Shown: positions 27,521 through 38,800 of the stretch, in pieces | How the letters are laid out: each line of letters opens with the position of its first letter | How positions within the stretch are numbered: position 1 is the first letter of the stretch | Assembly (NCBI GenBank): GCA_020747065.1 | Contig: JAGMVK010000015.1 | Coordinates: forward strand, 744,001 to 808,000 | Source of the DNA: Cadophora sp. MPI-SDFR-AT-0126 | Lineage: Eukaryota > Ascomycota > Leotiomycetes > Helotiales > Ploettnerulaceae | Reading direction: 5' to 3' | Length of the DNA: 64,000 bases | Translations under genes and position numbers: made by a program | The notes under the pieces: model-generated | Told to the model about the DNA's origin: nothing | What the model saw: only the letters and a program-made list of their open reading frames with translations | Databases searched by the model: none

Positions 27521-28444
27521 TCAATCATCTTTATCCATATCCTCATCTCCATCTCCATCAGCACCAAACAGATCCTCCATCTGCCCCACACCCTCCTCAT
27601 CGCCCCCATCCTCACCCTCTCCCATCTCAACATCCACACCCTCCCCAGAAGCAGCAGCTCCAGCACCAGCGACACTCTCATCTTCCTCCTCCGCCACCCA
27701 CTGCCCCTTTAGTCCCCAAGGCACACCTGTGAGCACGAATCTCTCGCTAGGCAACCTGACACCCCATTCATTCTGCAGCACCCTCGGCAATGCAACTTTA
27801 TTCCTAGCCTGGGCCGTCTCAAGCAGAAACTCCTTGCTCAATCCACCACCGCCATTGCCACCCCCAAACTGATATTGCAGCCGACTTTGTATAGCGAGCT
27901 GCACAGCATTTGAGCTAACCTGTCCGTCCGCCTCACGGAATCCTCCTCCAGGCGGCGCATCTCTCGCGCGTGTCTGCTGCGATACATAGGCATCGGATGA
28001 GAGGTGAAGCGCGTCTGAGAGGATAGACGATGAGTGGCGGTAGGCGAAGTCGAGAAGTTGGAGGGGGACGCGCTCTTGGTATGCGGTGCAGCCTAGGGAG
28101 GAGAGGAGCATATGGATGAGGCGGGCGTCGCGCGGTCGTTTGGATAGTCCGTTGTCTTGGAGGGAGGTGAGTGGAACGGGGGGGTTCGAGATGGTTACTG
28201 GTGCTGGCTGGGGAGCGGCAGCTGGCTGGGAGGGAGGAGAGGTGTGTCCGTTGGTTTGGGGCACATCGCCATTGACTTCGGCCATGATGGTGGTTTGGGG
28301 GTCGTACTTTGGCGGAATTGAGGGGGAGGCTCGTTTGCCTTCGGGGGTAGATGGCCTAGAAGAAAGTCGAGGTTCTTGACGGATCGTGTCGGCTTCCTGT
28401 CCTGATGGTTGGGCATTCAAGGGAAGCAGGACTTTAATCGTCAA
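27521..28444 (-). CDS. TAF9: TFIID/SAGA subunit TAF9
   Basis: Histone-fold subunit shared by TFIID and SAGA; it pairs with TAF6 and contacts activators and core promoter DNA. The diagnostic segment is RDARLIHMLLSSLGCTAYQ, followed by ERVPLQLLDFAYRHSSSIL and DALHLSSDAY (about residues 105-155), an H3-like histone fold. Helix continuations with LAIQSRLQYQF and the conserved LPSERFVLTGVPWGLK follow. The C-terminus is a long acidic Gly/Glu/Asp tail (VDVEMGEGEDGGDEEG ... DMDKDD). As read, the frame has 307 residues from 28444. An internal ATG at 28285 (MAEVNGDVPQTNGH) is an equally likely start, since the segment before it is poorly structured. The gene is divergent from HIS4. Confidence 0.93.
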   Translation of the reverse strand: MTIKVLLPLNAQPSGQEADTIRQEPRLSSRPSTPEGKRASPSIPPKYDPQTTIMAEVNGDVPQTNGHTSPPSQPAAAPQPAPVTISNPPVPLTSLQDNGLSKRPRDARLIHMLLSSLGCTAYQERVPLQLLDFAYRHSSSILSDALHLSSDAYVSQQTRARDAPPGGGFREADGQVSSNAVQLAIQSRLQYQFGGGNGGGGLSKEFLLETAQARNKVALPRVLQNEWGVRLPSERFVLTGVPWGLKGQWVAEEEDESVAGAGAAASGEGVDVEMGEGEDGGDEEGVGQMEDLFGADGDGDEDMDKDD

Positions 28445-29003
28445 TGTTGTAACGCCTCTTCAGACCTGATCAGAATCGTCGCTATCTGACTCGAGAGACC
28501 GCTTTTTACTCCACCCTGATGAACTTGTTCCGTTGTCGCGCGCTCTCGCGAGGGTGTTAATGGAAAGAGGCTTGATTGAGGTGTTGGCTGTCGAATTGAA
28601 CAGGCTCGAGAGTCGTCTCGGTAGGTAGCAGTACTGATCACATATGTTGTGAAGTTTATATCCCCAGCGCTGAGGCAATATCTGGCCGGTGTTGCTGCTG
28701 ATAAAAGCTCCGGCGCAAGATGAAGTTGTCGATGGATGCTCTGCTCTCCTCCACAGTCAGATGGAAATTGTACTCCAGCAGCACCTGCATTAGCCCCTGC
28801 CACGCCAAGGACCGCACGTTCCACGAGCTTGAAAGTCGTTCCACCGCCCGGCAAAATCGTACCCCTCCAAAATGCACCAATGCCCGAGTGGGCGAATCAA
28901 AGAAAATATTGTCTTTTGAGTCACTTAACTTGCTTCCACCAAGACTTTCTCTTCCCATTCCTCTCCTCTCGACACAACACAACACAGCTGTCTGGCCCTC
29001 GCA
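28445..29003. promoter_or_regulatory. Divergent promoter, TAF9 / HIS4
   Basis: About 560 bp between two divergent starts. It holds a consensus Gcn4/CPC1 element (annotated separately) and CT-rich leader sequence just before the HIS4 ATG. Overlapping minus-strand open frames here (28441-28985) have no recognised domain. Confidence 0.55.
28917..28923. promoter_or_regulatory. Gcn4/CPC1-type element TGAGTCA
   Basis: Exact TGAGTCA 81 bp upstream of the HIS4 start codon. In fungi this is the binding site of the bZIP activator of cross-pathway amino-acid control (Gcn4, CPC1, CpcA), and histidine genes are classic targets. Confidence 0.75.
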
Positions 29004-31729
29004 ATGGATACGACTTGCCCCCTTCCATTCCTCGCCAGTGTTGATTTCACGAAGGAGGCTGTCAAATGCGAGGATTGTCTAACGCCCACTCAACTGTCTT
29101 ATCTAGGATGTGTCCACCTTACTGCCAGTTCTCAGACCATTGACGGTCTTCTGGAATACCTACAAGTCAATCCTTCGCTGGAAGCATATGTCGATGTCTC
29201 CGAAATCGAATCCACCGACGATATTCTCACCATCCTGGACGCCGGTGCCCGCAAGATCTTTGTCAAATCAACACAGTTGAAGGCATTAGAAGCATATGGA
29301 GACCGGGTGGTTCCTATCCTCAATATTGGCGATGGGTCACAAGCATACGATAATGGAGTGTTCCTCAGAGCTGCAGATCTGCAGACAACCGAGGCCAGTT
29401 TGAAAAAGTTGGCTACATGGAATACTACACCGATTTATGTTATGACAAGCTCGACCGATGACGATGTTATCATCAATCTGGCAAAAGAGCACTCGGCAGT
29501 TCCAATTGTACCATCCACAAGCCTGACTGTCGAGCGAGCATCGAGAGACAAAGTGTCGATTTCAGCCGTCATTGCGGGAACATGGAGATCGGACCGAGAA
29601 GACAAATTAGTTCCTACAATGGTTACTGACGAGAGAGGAATTGCCCTTGGATTGGTGTACAGCAGTCAAGAAAGTTTGGCAGAGTCATTGAAGACTGGAA
29701 CGGGCGTATATCAGAGTAGGAAGCGGGGATTGTGGTACAAGGGTGCGACATCGGGTGCTATTCAGGAACTGGTTAGGATTTCTTTGGATTGTGATCAGGA
29801 TTGCTTGAGGTTTATGGTTCGCCAGAAAGGCCATGGTAAGTCCATCACAATGGAGTTTCTGAAAACTGCTAACAGGAGCAAGGATTCTGCCACTTGCCTC
29901 AATCGACATGTTTTGGTGACCTCCGAGGAATTGCTAAGCTTGAAAAGACATTGGTATCGAGAAAGACCTCCGCCCCCGAAGGATCGTACACTGCTCGATT
30001 ATTTTCAGACGAAAAGCTGTTGCGGGCAAAAATAATGGAAGAGGCCGAGGAACTCTGCGACGCCAAAACCAAGAGCGAAGTGGCCTTCGAGGCAGCAGAT
30101 TTGATTTACTTCGCTCTCACCAAAGCGGTCAGTGCCGATGTTAGTGTTGCTGACATTGAGCGAAATCTCGATGCCAAGAGTGTTAAAGTTAAGAGGAGAC
30201 AAGGAGATGCAAAGGGCCAATGGGCTGCGAAGGAGGGGATCACAAATGGCAAGCCTGCCGAGGTCAAGGAGATGGTTAAAGAGGCTGCTTCAGTTCCCAA
30301 GACCAAGGATGATCCTGCTGGTTTGAAAGACGGCCGGATCTCAATGAGACGCTATAATGCTGCTACAGCGTCGCCTGAGGAACTGCGAGCTGCTCTCCAG
30401 AGACCCTCACAGCGTTCAACCGAGACAATTATGGGCATTGTCAACCCAATCATCAAGGGTGTTCAGGCAGGCGGAGACAAGGCTCTGTTGGAGTATACCC
30501 ACAAATTTGAAAAGGCGACCTCTCTCACATCACCCGTTCTCAAGGCTCCTTTCCCACCGTCACTAATGGATCTTCCACCCGAGACCATCGAAGCAATCGA
30601 TACCTCATACGAAAATATCCGCAAGTTCCACGCAGCCCAAAAGGAGGATAAACCTCTGCAAGTTGAGACCATGCCTGGAATAGTCTGCAGTCGATTCGTC
30701 CGACCTATTGAACGTGTTGGCTTATACGTACCTGGTGGGACTGCAGTTCTACCATCCACAGCACTCATGCTTGGTGTCCCAGCTATGGTCGCTGGATGCA
30801 AGACTATCGTTCTCGCCTCGCCACCAAGAGCTGATGGAAGCATCACTCCGGAAATCGTCTACGTTGCCCACAAAGTTGGCGCTGAATCAATCGTCCTTGC
30901 AGGTGGTGCCCAAGCCGTTGCTGCCATGGCATATGGTACCGAATCTGTCTCCAAGGTTGACAAGATTCTCGGCCCAGGAAACCAGTTCGTCACCGCTGCA
31001 AAGATGTACGTCTCCAATGATACAAACGCTGGCGTCAGTATCGATATGCCAGCTGGTCCATCTGAAGTCTTGGTCATCGCAGACAAGCACGCCAACCCCG
31101 CCTTTGTTGCCTCAGATCTCCTCTCGCAAGCCGAGCACGGTGTTGACAGCCAAGTCGTCCTGATCGCAATCGACTTGTCTGAGAAGGAATTGGCGGCAAT
31201 CGAAGATGAGCTGCACAACCAAGCCATGGCTCTGCCAAGAGTCGACCTTGTCCGTGGCGCTATCGAGCACTCTGTAACTCTCGTTGTCAAGGATATCAAG
31301 GAGGCCATGGCACTGAGCAACGACTACGCACCCGAGCACTTGATCCTCCAAGTCAAAGACGCAGAAAGTGTGGTAGATATGGTGCAGAACGCTGGATCAG
31401 TATTCATCGGTGAATGGACACCAGAGAGTGTAGGCGACTACTCTGCTGGTGTGAACCACTCTCTTCGTAAGTCATATTATCTTTCCAAATTATTGCCCTC
31501 AACATGTACATCATACTAACATACCCAAGCAACTTATGGCTACGCGAAGCAATACTCTGGCGTCAATCTCGGCTCCTTCACAAAGCACATCACCAGCTCG
31601 AATCTCACAGCTCAAGGTCTCCGCAACGTCGGAAGCGCAGTCATGCAACTGGCCAAGGTTGAGGAGCTCGAGGCTCACAGACGAGCAGTCAGCATTCGCA
31701 TTAAGTACATGGACGAAAACAAGATCTAA
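29004..31729 (+). CDS. HIS4: Trifunctional histidine biosynthesis protein (PRA-CH / PRA-PH / histidinol dehydrogenase)
   Basis: Catalyses steps 2, 3, 9 and 10 of histidine synthesis. Exons 29004-29835, 29883-31466 and 31530-31729 give 871 residues. The N-terminal part carries the phosphoribosyl-AMP cyclohydrolase core (SRKRGLWYKGATSG, DCDQDCLRFMVRQKG, then FCHLPQSTCFG after intron 1). The middle is the helical phosphoribosyl-ATP pyrophosphohydrolase (SYTARLFSDEKLLRAKIMEEAEEL ... EAADLIYF). The C-terminal 430 residues are histidinol dehydrogenase, with RVGLYVPGGTA, GAQAVAAMAYGTE, ILGPGNQFVTAAK, DMPAGPSEVLVIAD, the Zn-site region LLSQAEHGVDSQ and NDYAPEHL. All domains look intact. Probable cross-pathway control through TGAGTCA at 28917. 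It is divergent from TAF9. Confidence 0.97.
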
Positions 31730-32819
31730 AGCAGGGCGAGGTGGCATAGAAGTGGATAGACATGCTGCTGGTATAGATTTCATTTTGAGTTGGGCAGACA
31801 GGGAAGAGCAAAAGCGAGCGTTGACTTCACTTGAACCAAAACACCCCGTTCCGAGATGCACAGATGAGTTCATCCGATTTTAGACAGACTTGCAATGAAA
31901 TACCCATCTCCAAAACCGATGAATTTTTCCCACCCATCTCACCTGAAGAATCTGGACGGTCAATCCTTCCTCGAGTCCAATCCAAAAGCACAATGAGCGC
32001 CTCATTGAATCCATGATTGACACTTCCTTTCATCTTTTCTATACTATAGCTAAATTCCATTCATCCACAATTGTGATTCCAAGCCTTGGTCGGAGAGCAT
32101 TTAATTCAATCTGATTCAAGACATGGATTTGGTAGTGTAAGACTATAAAGCTGTGAATATTCACCACTCGCCCGAATTATTCACGCTGCTTGACTTGATA
32201 CCGATCACTCCGCCACCTTGTGCCACGGTTATAAATACTCGGTTTTGGATGTGTTGCTTTCTCTTCTTAAAATATCTAAATAACAAGACAGCCACTTCTA
32301 ACACAGCCCTCACCTTGAGGTTCCCAAACAGAACTTCCTTAGAACAGCGAGCACCCAAATACCAAGTTTACTGACTACCAACGTACCACAACATCTAGGA
32401 CTCCTTAGTTCAGCAACGACCATCGACAAGGGAAACTTGGCTTCAAGATACCAGTTAGCAAGAGGCCATCACTGAAAGGAATCACCGATCCGAATTAGGC
32501 ATTTCCCATCCTTGCTTGCCCTATCTGATCAATTTCTAGACAAGCCATCCCGATTCTTACGGACTTCACAGACACTTCATCCGAACATTTTCACAGATTT
32601 AATGAGCCTAAAGAGCTCCTTTCAAATACCCACTTCAACAATTTTTATACCTGATTAGCCTGCACCTCCTCACCAATACCTCACCACATCATTCTCACAA
32701 GACACCCTTATTCTAAGCGATATTCAGCATCAGCCTCCCCATTCCAAGACCCAAATTCAAATCTCGCTAAACACCAACAAACACACCTCTGTCCCTCCCC
32801 AAAAGTCTCTCCCCACAAC
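31730..32819. other. Intergenic, HIS4 to hypothetical
   Basis: About 1.1 kb without a gene. The end next to 32820 is C-rich and CA-rich, as in many fungal leaders. Confidence 0.4.
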
Positions 32820-33750
32820 ATGACATCCCCAACAACCCCAATGGACACATTCCTCTCCTCCCCGTCCCCGTCCATCTCGAAATCCCCCTTCCACCAAATC
32901 CTCACCAAAATAAGCACTCACCAACGCTCACGCAAAGCATCCGACGACGAAACCGCACGCAAACTAAAAGACAAAATGATAGTCGAATACCGCAACCAGA
33001 GCGAACAGCACGAGAAACTGACCACCGAGTTTGTCGGTCGTGTACAGGATGGCTTGGGGGGTTTGGTTGCGTGGGTTCCCCAACTTCTTTTGTTTGCAAC
33101 TCTCCTACTTGAAAACTTGTCCATTTCCGAGAGTTGAGTACTAGAGGTTGTGTTACTATGCTGATGCATTGTGTTGTATGATACAGGAATTTACTTTGTC
33201 AGGATGCGAGACCACAAGAGGAGTTGAGAGCGATATCTCACGAAACGCTCAATACATACATACTCAACCATCTGAGCACTTACCAAAAGGCAGTGAAGAG
33301 GCAAAAGTTGAATAGTCGACAGCGGACGGATAGATTTAGTTCTAAGTCACTAGCTAGGTGAGTATCCCTTTCTTATGTGGTTTCGTTCGAGTGGGGAATG
33401 TACACTATGCTGCTGGATATGTGTTGATAACTGTGTGGTTTTCTAGATACAAGGAAACGCTGGAGAAAGACGAGAGTGATTTATTGGATTTGTTTCAGGA
33501 GTTGGAGGACGTTTGTGAAAAGACGTCGAATGGCGAAATGGTAAGAATAGAATTTGGAGATAAGTGCGATTTGCCGATGTTGGATAGCGCAGATTTTAAG
33601 GGAGGCAAGTCTGGAGATGATGAGAAGGCAGAGATATTGAAAAGAGAAGCATGCCATGACTCTGATTCCGAGATGGAAGGGTTCTGCATCTCCTCTTCCG
33701 ACGCAACGCCATCTCAACCAAGAAGAGACAAAAAGCGCAAGTTGGAGTAA
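32820..33750 (+). CDS. Hypothetical charged helical protein
   Basis: Exons 32820-33070, 33187-33357 and 33447-33750 give 241 residues with intact frame. The first intron uses GTGGGT and joins GGLVA to NLLCQDARPQEELRA. The N-terminus is Ser/Pro-rich (MTSPTTPMDTFLSS). The middle is rich in Lys, Glu and Gln with heptad-like spacing (ARKLKDKMIVEYRNQSEQHE; ESDLLDLFQELEDVCEK), so a coiled coil is likely. The end is a nuclear-localisation-like KKRK (RRDKKRKLE). No catalytic motif, signal peptide or membrane segment. I do not recognise the family; a chromosome-associated or scaffold role would be a guess. Confidence 0.65.
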
Positions 33751-34343
33751 GTCGAGGGAATCTATGGTGTCCACGGAGTTTTGAGGCAGCAAGCTTTGAT
33801 TATGTGGCATTTATGGAACTTCAGGGGGACAGTTAAGCGAGATATTTGTTGACTTTGGAGAGCGTGGACAGTAAGGAGACTTTGCCGCAAGTATGTTCAT
33901 GGCTAGCTGGTGGGATCTTCTACTTATTGGTGGCTAAAAGCTGCATTATGATGCTCTCAAATCTGTTACTAGCTACTTGAGCGGATTTTATGGCTGGTGG
34001 GTAGGCGTTACTCAAATACAGACGAGGTTTTGGCAATTTCCCTTCATGAAAGGACTCTTAAAAGCAACATGTTTGGCTTGCATCAATTCACCGCAATCTC
34101 AATCAAGTCAGTGCTTATATCTTGAGTGTCTACATCGTAGCCACCTTTTAGTATCGAAGTGGAATCGCCAAACCTTTGTATGATCGATTCGGCTATTGTC
34201 GGCATGGTAAGAGTCGACCCCGCACTTGCTTCCTTGAAGCAGATCACTATCCATATTCACGATTCTCAGATATAAGAGATAGCTTCGAGGAGATTTCAAC
34301 CCACTATCTACATTTCCCCTTCAGGGCCTACAAATTATCCACA
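33751..34343. other. Intergenic upstream of the VOC gene
   Basis: No gene is recognised. The coding frame of the next gene stays open upstream to 34176, but that part lacks similarity to the family and the proper start fits 34344. Confidence 0.4.
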
Positions 34344-34790
34344 ATGCCCCACCTAGCACACATCTCCCTCCTCGTCCGCTCCTACGACGAAGCCATCGCC
34401 TTCTACACCCGTCTCGGCTTCACCGTCCAGGAAGACACACCCATCCCCGCCCAATCCAAACGCTGGGTCGTGATCCGTCCTCCCCAGTCCCCATCACCCT
34501 CTCCATCCAACTCCCAATCCCCCTCCACATCCCCATCCTCAACCTCGTCCTCAGAAACCAGCATCCTCCTCGCCCAAGCCAGCACACCCGAACAAGAACC
34601 CTTCATCGGAAACCAATCCGGCGGACGCGTGTTCCTGTTCCTGGCCACGGATGATTTCGAGAGGGATTATAAGAGGTTTAGCGAGGCAGGTGTGGAGTGG
34701 GTGAGGGAGCCGAAGGTGGAGGCGTATGGGAAGGTGGCGGTTTGGAGGGATTTGTATGGGAATTTGTGGGATTTGGTGGAGCATGTTTGA
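34344..34790 (+). CDS. VOC / glyoxalase-fold small protein
   Basis: Single-exon 148-residue protein of the vicinal-oxygen-chelate superfamily, which includes glyoxalase I, extradiol dioxygenases and resistance proteins. Start MPHLAHISLLVRSYDEAIAF is the first beta-alpha unit (His 6 and the YDEAIAFYTRLGF helix). The second half carries GGRVFLFLATDDFERDYKRF and ends WRDLYGNLWDLVEHV, where DxxGNxWxL is the family's closing motif and Glu 146 is a usual metal ligand. A Ser/Pro linker at about residues 47-72 interrupts the fold between strands, which is unusual in length. An upstream in-frame start (34176) would add 56 unrelated residues. Substrate unknown. Confidence 0.85.
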   Translation: MPHLAHISLLVRSYDEAIAFYTRLGFTVQEDTPIPAQSKRWVVIRPPQSPSPSPSNSQSPSTSPSSTSSSETSILLAQASTPEQEPFIGNQSGGRVFLFLATDDFERDYKRFSEAGVEWVREPKVEAYGKVAVWRDLYGNLWDLVEHV

Positions 34791-35826
34791 GAGGGGACGA
34801 GAGTCGAGAGTCATGATATTTTTGTTTTGGCATTGTTGAGCTGGAACACTCTAACCTTCCATTCTGTTTCTTACGACGCATTACCTCTCAATGGAGTCAA
34901 GTAGTGCAGGCTGCAATCCTTAATCAAATTAAAAATTCTCGCTCTTCCAGCAAAGAAAGGATAGCACTAGTGATGGTGAATCAGACAATCCACTAAAAGT
35001 AATCGTCGACTCTCTCAAGAGCATGCCAGTGGTGTTTTGATTCGCTTAGCAAGTTGCTCTCGCACACAAAACAAGACAATGTAGACAATACTGAGTCCAG
35101 TTGTAGAACAGATGGAAGGACGTTATGGAGAGAAACGACACCTGGGTGGATCTAGAATGGATAAAGCTTTCAGGACCTCACCCTCAGGCAATATCATTGC
35201 ACATCACATCTCGCGCATCTCAAGCCATAAGATGTATAAATGCATCATATTCCATGCATCTATCAATCTCATCTTCTTTTTATTCTCGACTTTCCCGCCA
35301 TCGATCGATCATCCAATTATCTCATCATAACACATCTAGCTTCCTTGCTTTCTTTCTTGCATTCCATCCACCCTTCTTCCCAAATCAGAAATTTCCGCAT
35401 CCAAACCCCGCCCATCCATCCACCGACCAACCCAATCAGTCTCTCCATTTCTGCTTCCTCCATCCCGTTCTCCACCCTGCCCTAATACAAAAGCAATCTG
35501 TTGGGGCCGAAATCAACTGCTCTAAAAACACACGGCGGTCGCGTTGCATCGCATCTTTTAGGACCATCCACCACACCCTCTGTGAAAATGCCAAATAAAA
35601 TCAAACGCATATCCCGAGAACGCCCTGTGCTAGGTTTCTTGACTGCAAGTAGGAACAAACAATCATGAAGTGAAATGCCAGAGGAAGAATAAAATATCTT
35701 CCTGTTTAAGAAGTGCCGGAAAATTGGAGGCACACATGAATCCCAAACGCCCGAATGCAGATCTTTTTTCTTTTGATGAGTAGGTCTCGCATGTTATACA
35801 GTGAAATAGAAAGTTCATTTTCGGCC
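34791..35826. other. Intergenic between convergent VOC and RPB1 genes
   Basis: About 1 kb separating two convergent 3' ends. A pyrimidine-rich and CA-rich stretch lies at about 35330-35480. No gene is recognised. Confidence 0.45.
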
Positions 35827-38800
35827 TCAGTTACGAGGAGAGGTTGGGGAGAACTGAGGACTGCAGATCTGTTAGTGGGACTTATGACAGTCAAAGTGCG
35901 GTGAGCTTACCTTGTGGGAGAATAGGAGGGGCTGGTGGGAGAGTACTTGGGTGAAGTAGCTGGCCCACCCTGGGCAGGAGAGGTTGGACTCCAGTTGGGA
36001 CTTGATGGACTGTAAACTGGGCTGGTTGGAGAAAGCCCAGAGCCAGGAGAAGTCTTGTTGCCACCCGAGAAGTTAGGAGACGACGGGCTGTAGTTTGGCG
36101 AAGTAGGAGAGTAGCTCGGAGATGTTGGACTATACGAAGGCGAGCTTGGGGAGACGTGAAGATTTGGTGACGTCGGCGAGTAGTTTGGTGAGGTTGGACT
36201 GTATGACGGTGAAGTCGGGGACACAAACGAAGGACTCGTTGGACTGTAGGCAGGACTGGTTGGAGTAAATGCAGGACTGACAGGACTGAACCGAGGTGAA
36301 GACACGTTGTATCCAGGGCTGGAGGAACCCATCATTGGAGAAGTGGGCGAGTAACCAGGAGATGTTGGAGAGAATCCAGGAGAGACAGGGCTCGTGCTGA
36401 ACGGGCTTGCAGGAGAATATCCACCACCAGGACTACGCACTGTGTACGGGCTTTGGTTGCTGAAGCCGGAGTTGTCAGTGTAACTGGTTTGGAATCCACC
36501 TGGAGTTGCTGAGCCACCAGTCTGGATTGGAGAAAAGTTCGAGTTGTAGTCTGGAGTATTCATGGACATGTAACCACCCTCGGCCAAAGGAGAGCCAGAG
36601 TCATAGGGTGTGGCAGCACCTCCATCAGCACCCTTGACCGCCAAGCCAGGCATAAGACCCATTCTGCCATTATCAGAGATGACGGTCTCGAGCATCTTGG
36701 GGTCAAGAAGGACATCAAGCTCTCCAGTTCCCATGGGAGCGAGTTGACCGAGCATGACGTTCTCAGAGATACCACGGCAGTCGTCTAATTCACCAACAGC
36801 AGCAGCCTCGAGAAGAATCTCCACAGTCTCTTCGAAGGAACATCTCATCAGAGCACCAGTATCAGCACGATTGATACCGTGACGAGTGATGGCCATCAAA
36901 TGACCTCGGGATGTCATGACATCAACCAGAAGAGCCAAATGACGATGATTGACATAAGAACCGTCGAAAGCCAAAACCTGTGTCAACTCACGCATCAAAG
37001 CAGAACGAGTAGCTTCGATACCGAAGACCTCGAAAATCTGGATGAAGTGATTGGAGTACGTGCGTGTGGTATCGACACCAGGAATGGTCAACACAGCAGC
37101 GAGCGAGGTCCCGGATGTATCGAGATACCATTCTTCGCAACGAGGATCATCCTTCTTCGCAAGAAGACCACCTTCGGGAGTAACGATGAGCTTGGTCTCC
37201 TTGTTCAAGAAGGCTCTGTCAACACCAGGAACACCACGAAGCGTGAGGGTGTCAAGGATATGTGCTTCGAGACGTTTGAGCATGATGTCTTCCTCCACTT
37301 CATCGTCATCATACTTGGAATCGCTCTGCTTGATCATTCGAATACGAATAACTTGCTCCTCGGCGTTGTTGTCACTGAAGATGACGGCCAAATCCTTCTG
37401 GTAATTCTCCTTGATTTTCGAAGCCACATCCTCGACTCGAAGACCCTTATCCAACATCTTTTGACGGTCAAGGATGAGACGAAGAAGCCATCTAGACTGG
37501 TTCTCTGGGGCGTCTTGAACATCATCGGGAATGATGAAGTACGACTCAACCATGTCCAAATCATCCTCAATCGTGGTGGATTGAATGTCCGGGTCGTGGT
37601 AGATCTCAGTAGCTGCAGTGACGGAACGCAAATTCGTGTGCTCAACGGCACTACGCAAGTACTTGGCCGACTCCTGAGTGGCCTCGTCTCCCTCTTGGTA
37701 GACCACCATGGAAGGAGTCTTGATGTTCGTGGCAACGTTGAGAATCTCCTTTAGACGAGGAACACCAAGAGTGACGTTCTTGGAAGACACACCTGCGAAA
37801 TGGAAGGTGTTCAAGGTCATTTGGGTAGCGGGTTCTCCAATGGACTGAGCAGCAAGAACACCGACCATCTCACCGGGATTCACCAAAGCTCTTGTGAAAC
37901 GGCTCTCAAGTTCACCCAGAACATGAGCAAAGGCAAGCTTGTTGAGGCGCAGCTGAAGAGCAACACGCTTGAAGGCAAGGCGTGATCTGAGCTGTGCCTT
38001 GATCAATAGTGTAGCGTTGGTCTGAGCCTCAACGGACAAAGGATCATCGCCACGAACAATGACCATGCGGTCCAGCAATCTCTTGACTTGAGGGATGACT
38101 TCTGCTGGATGCAGATCACTGCGTTGAGAGTCATCAACCTTGAAAAGTCGCTTGGCGCTATCGATGATTCGCACAATGTTCATTGGCAATTGCATCGATT
38201 CGTCGTCCTTCTTCTTCAAGTTGACCCAACGGAGCATCTCACGATCAGCCTTGAGCGCCTCCCATTCCTCATCGAGAAGTTGTTGCACTTCGAGATCGCC
38301 AGCAAGCTCGTTTGCATTCTCCAAAAGTTCCGAAGAAATTGGGGTTCGCTCATCCATAACATCAAGTCGGTAACGGTCAGCGAACTTCTTGTCATCCAAA
38401 TTGATCGAGTCGACCTTCTGCTTCTCAATGCAGACACCATCAAGACCATCCTCACCATAGACGAATTGCACAATGTCGCCAAGAGAATTTCGCACTGTGC
38501 CGTCATACTTGGCCATAACATCTTCCAACGCCTTGACGAGACGACGTTGAATGTATCCAGTTTCGGCAGTCTTCACTGCAGTATCAATCAAACCCTCACG
38601 ACCAGCCATGGCATGAAAGAAGAATTCGGTCGGCGTCAGTCCACGAAGGTACGAGTTCTCAACGAAACCACGAGACTCGGGGGAATAATCGTCCTTGGTG
38701 AAATGAGGTAAAGTTCGGTACTTGAAGCCGAAAGGAATACGCTTTCCCTCAACGGATTGCTGACCGACCAAGGCTGTCATCTGAGAGATATTGATGGTGG

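Noticed and set aside
28441..28985. Minus-strand frames upstream of TAF9 (e.g. starting MPGGGTTFKLVERAV).
   Set aside because: Three overlapping frames are open, none has a recognised domain, and the interval is the compact TAF9/HIS4 divergent promoter.
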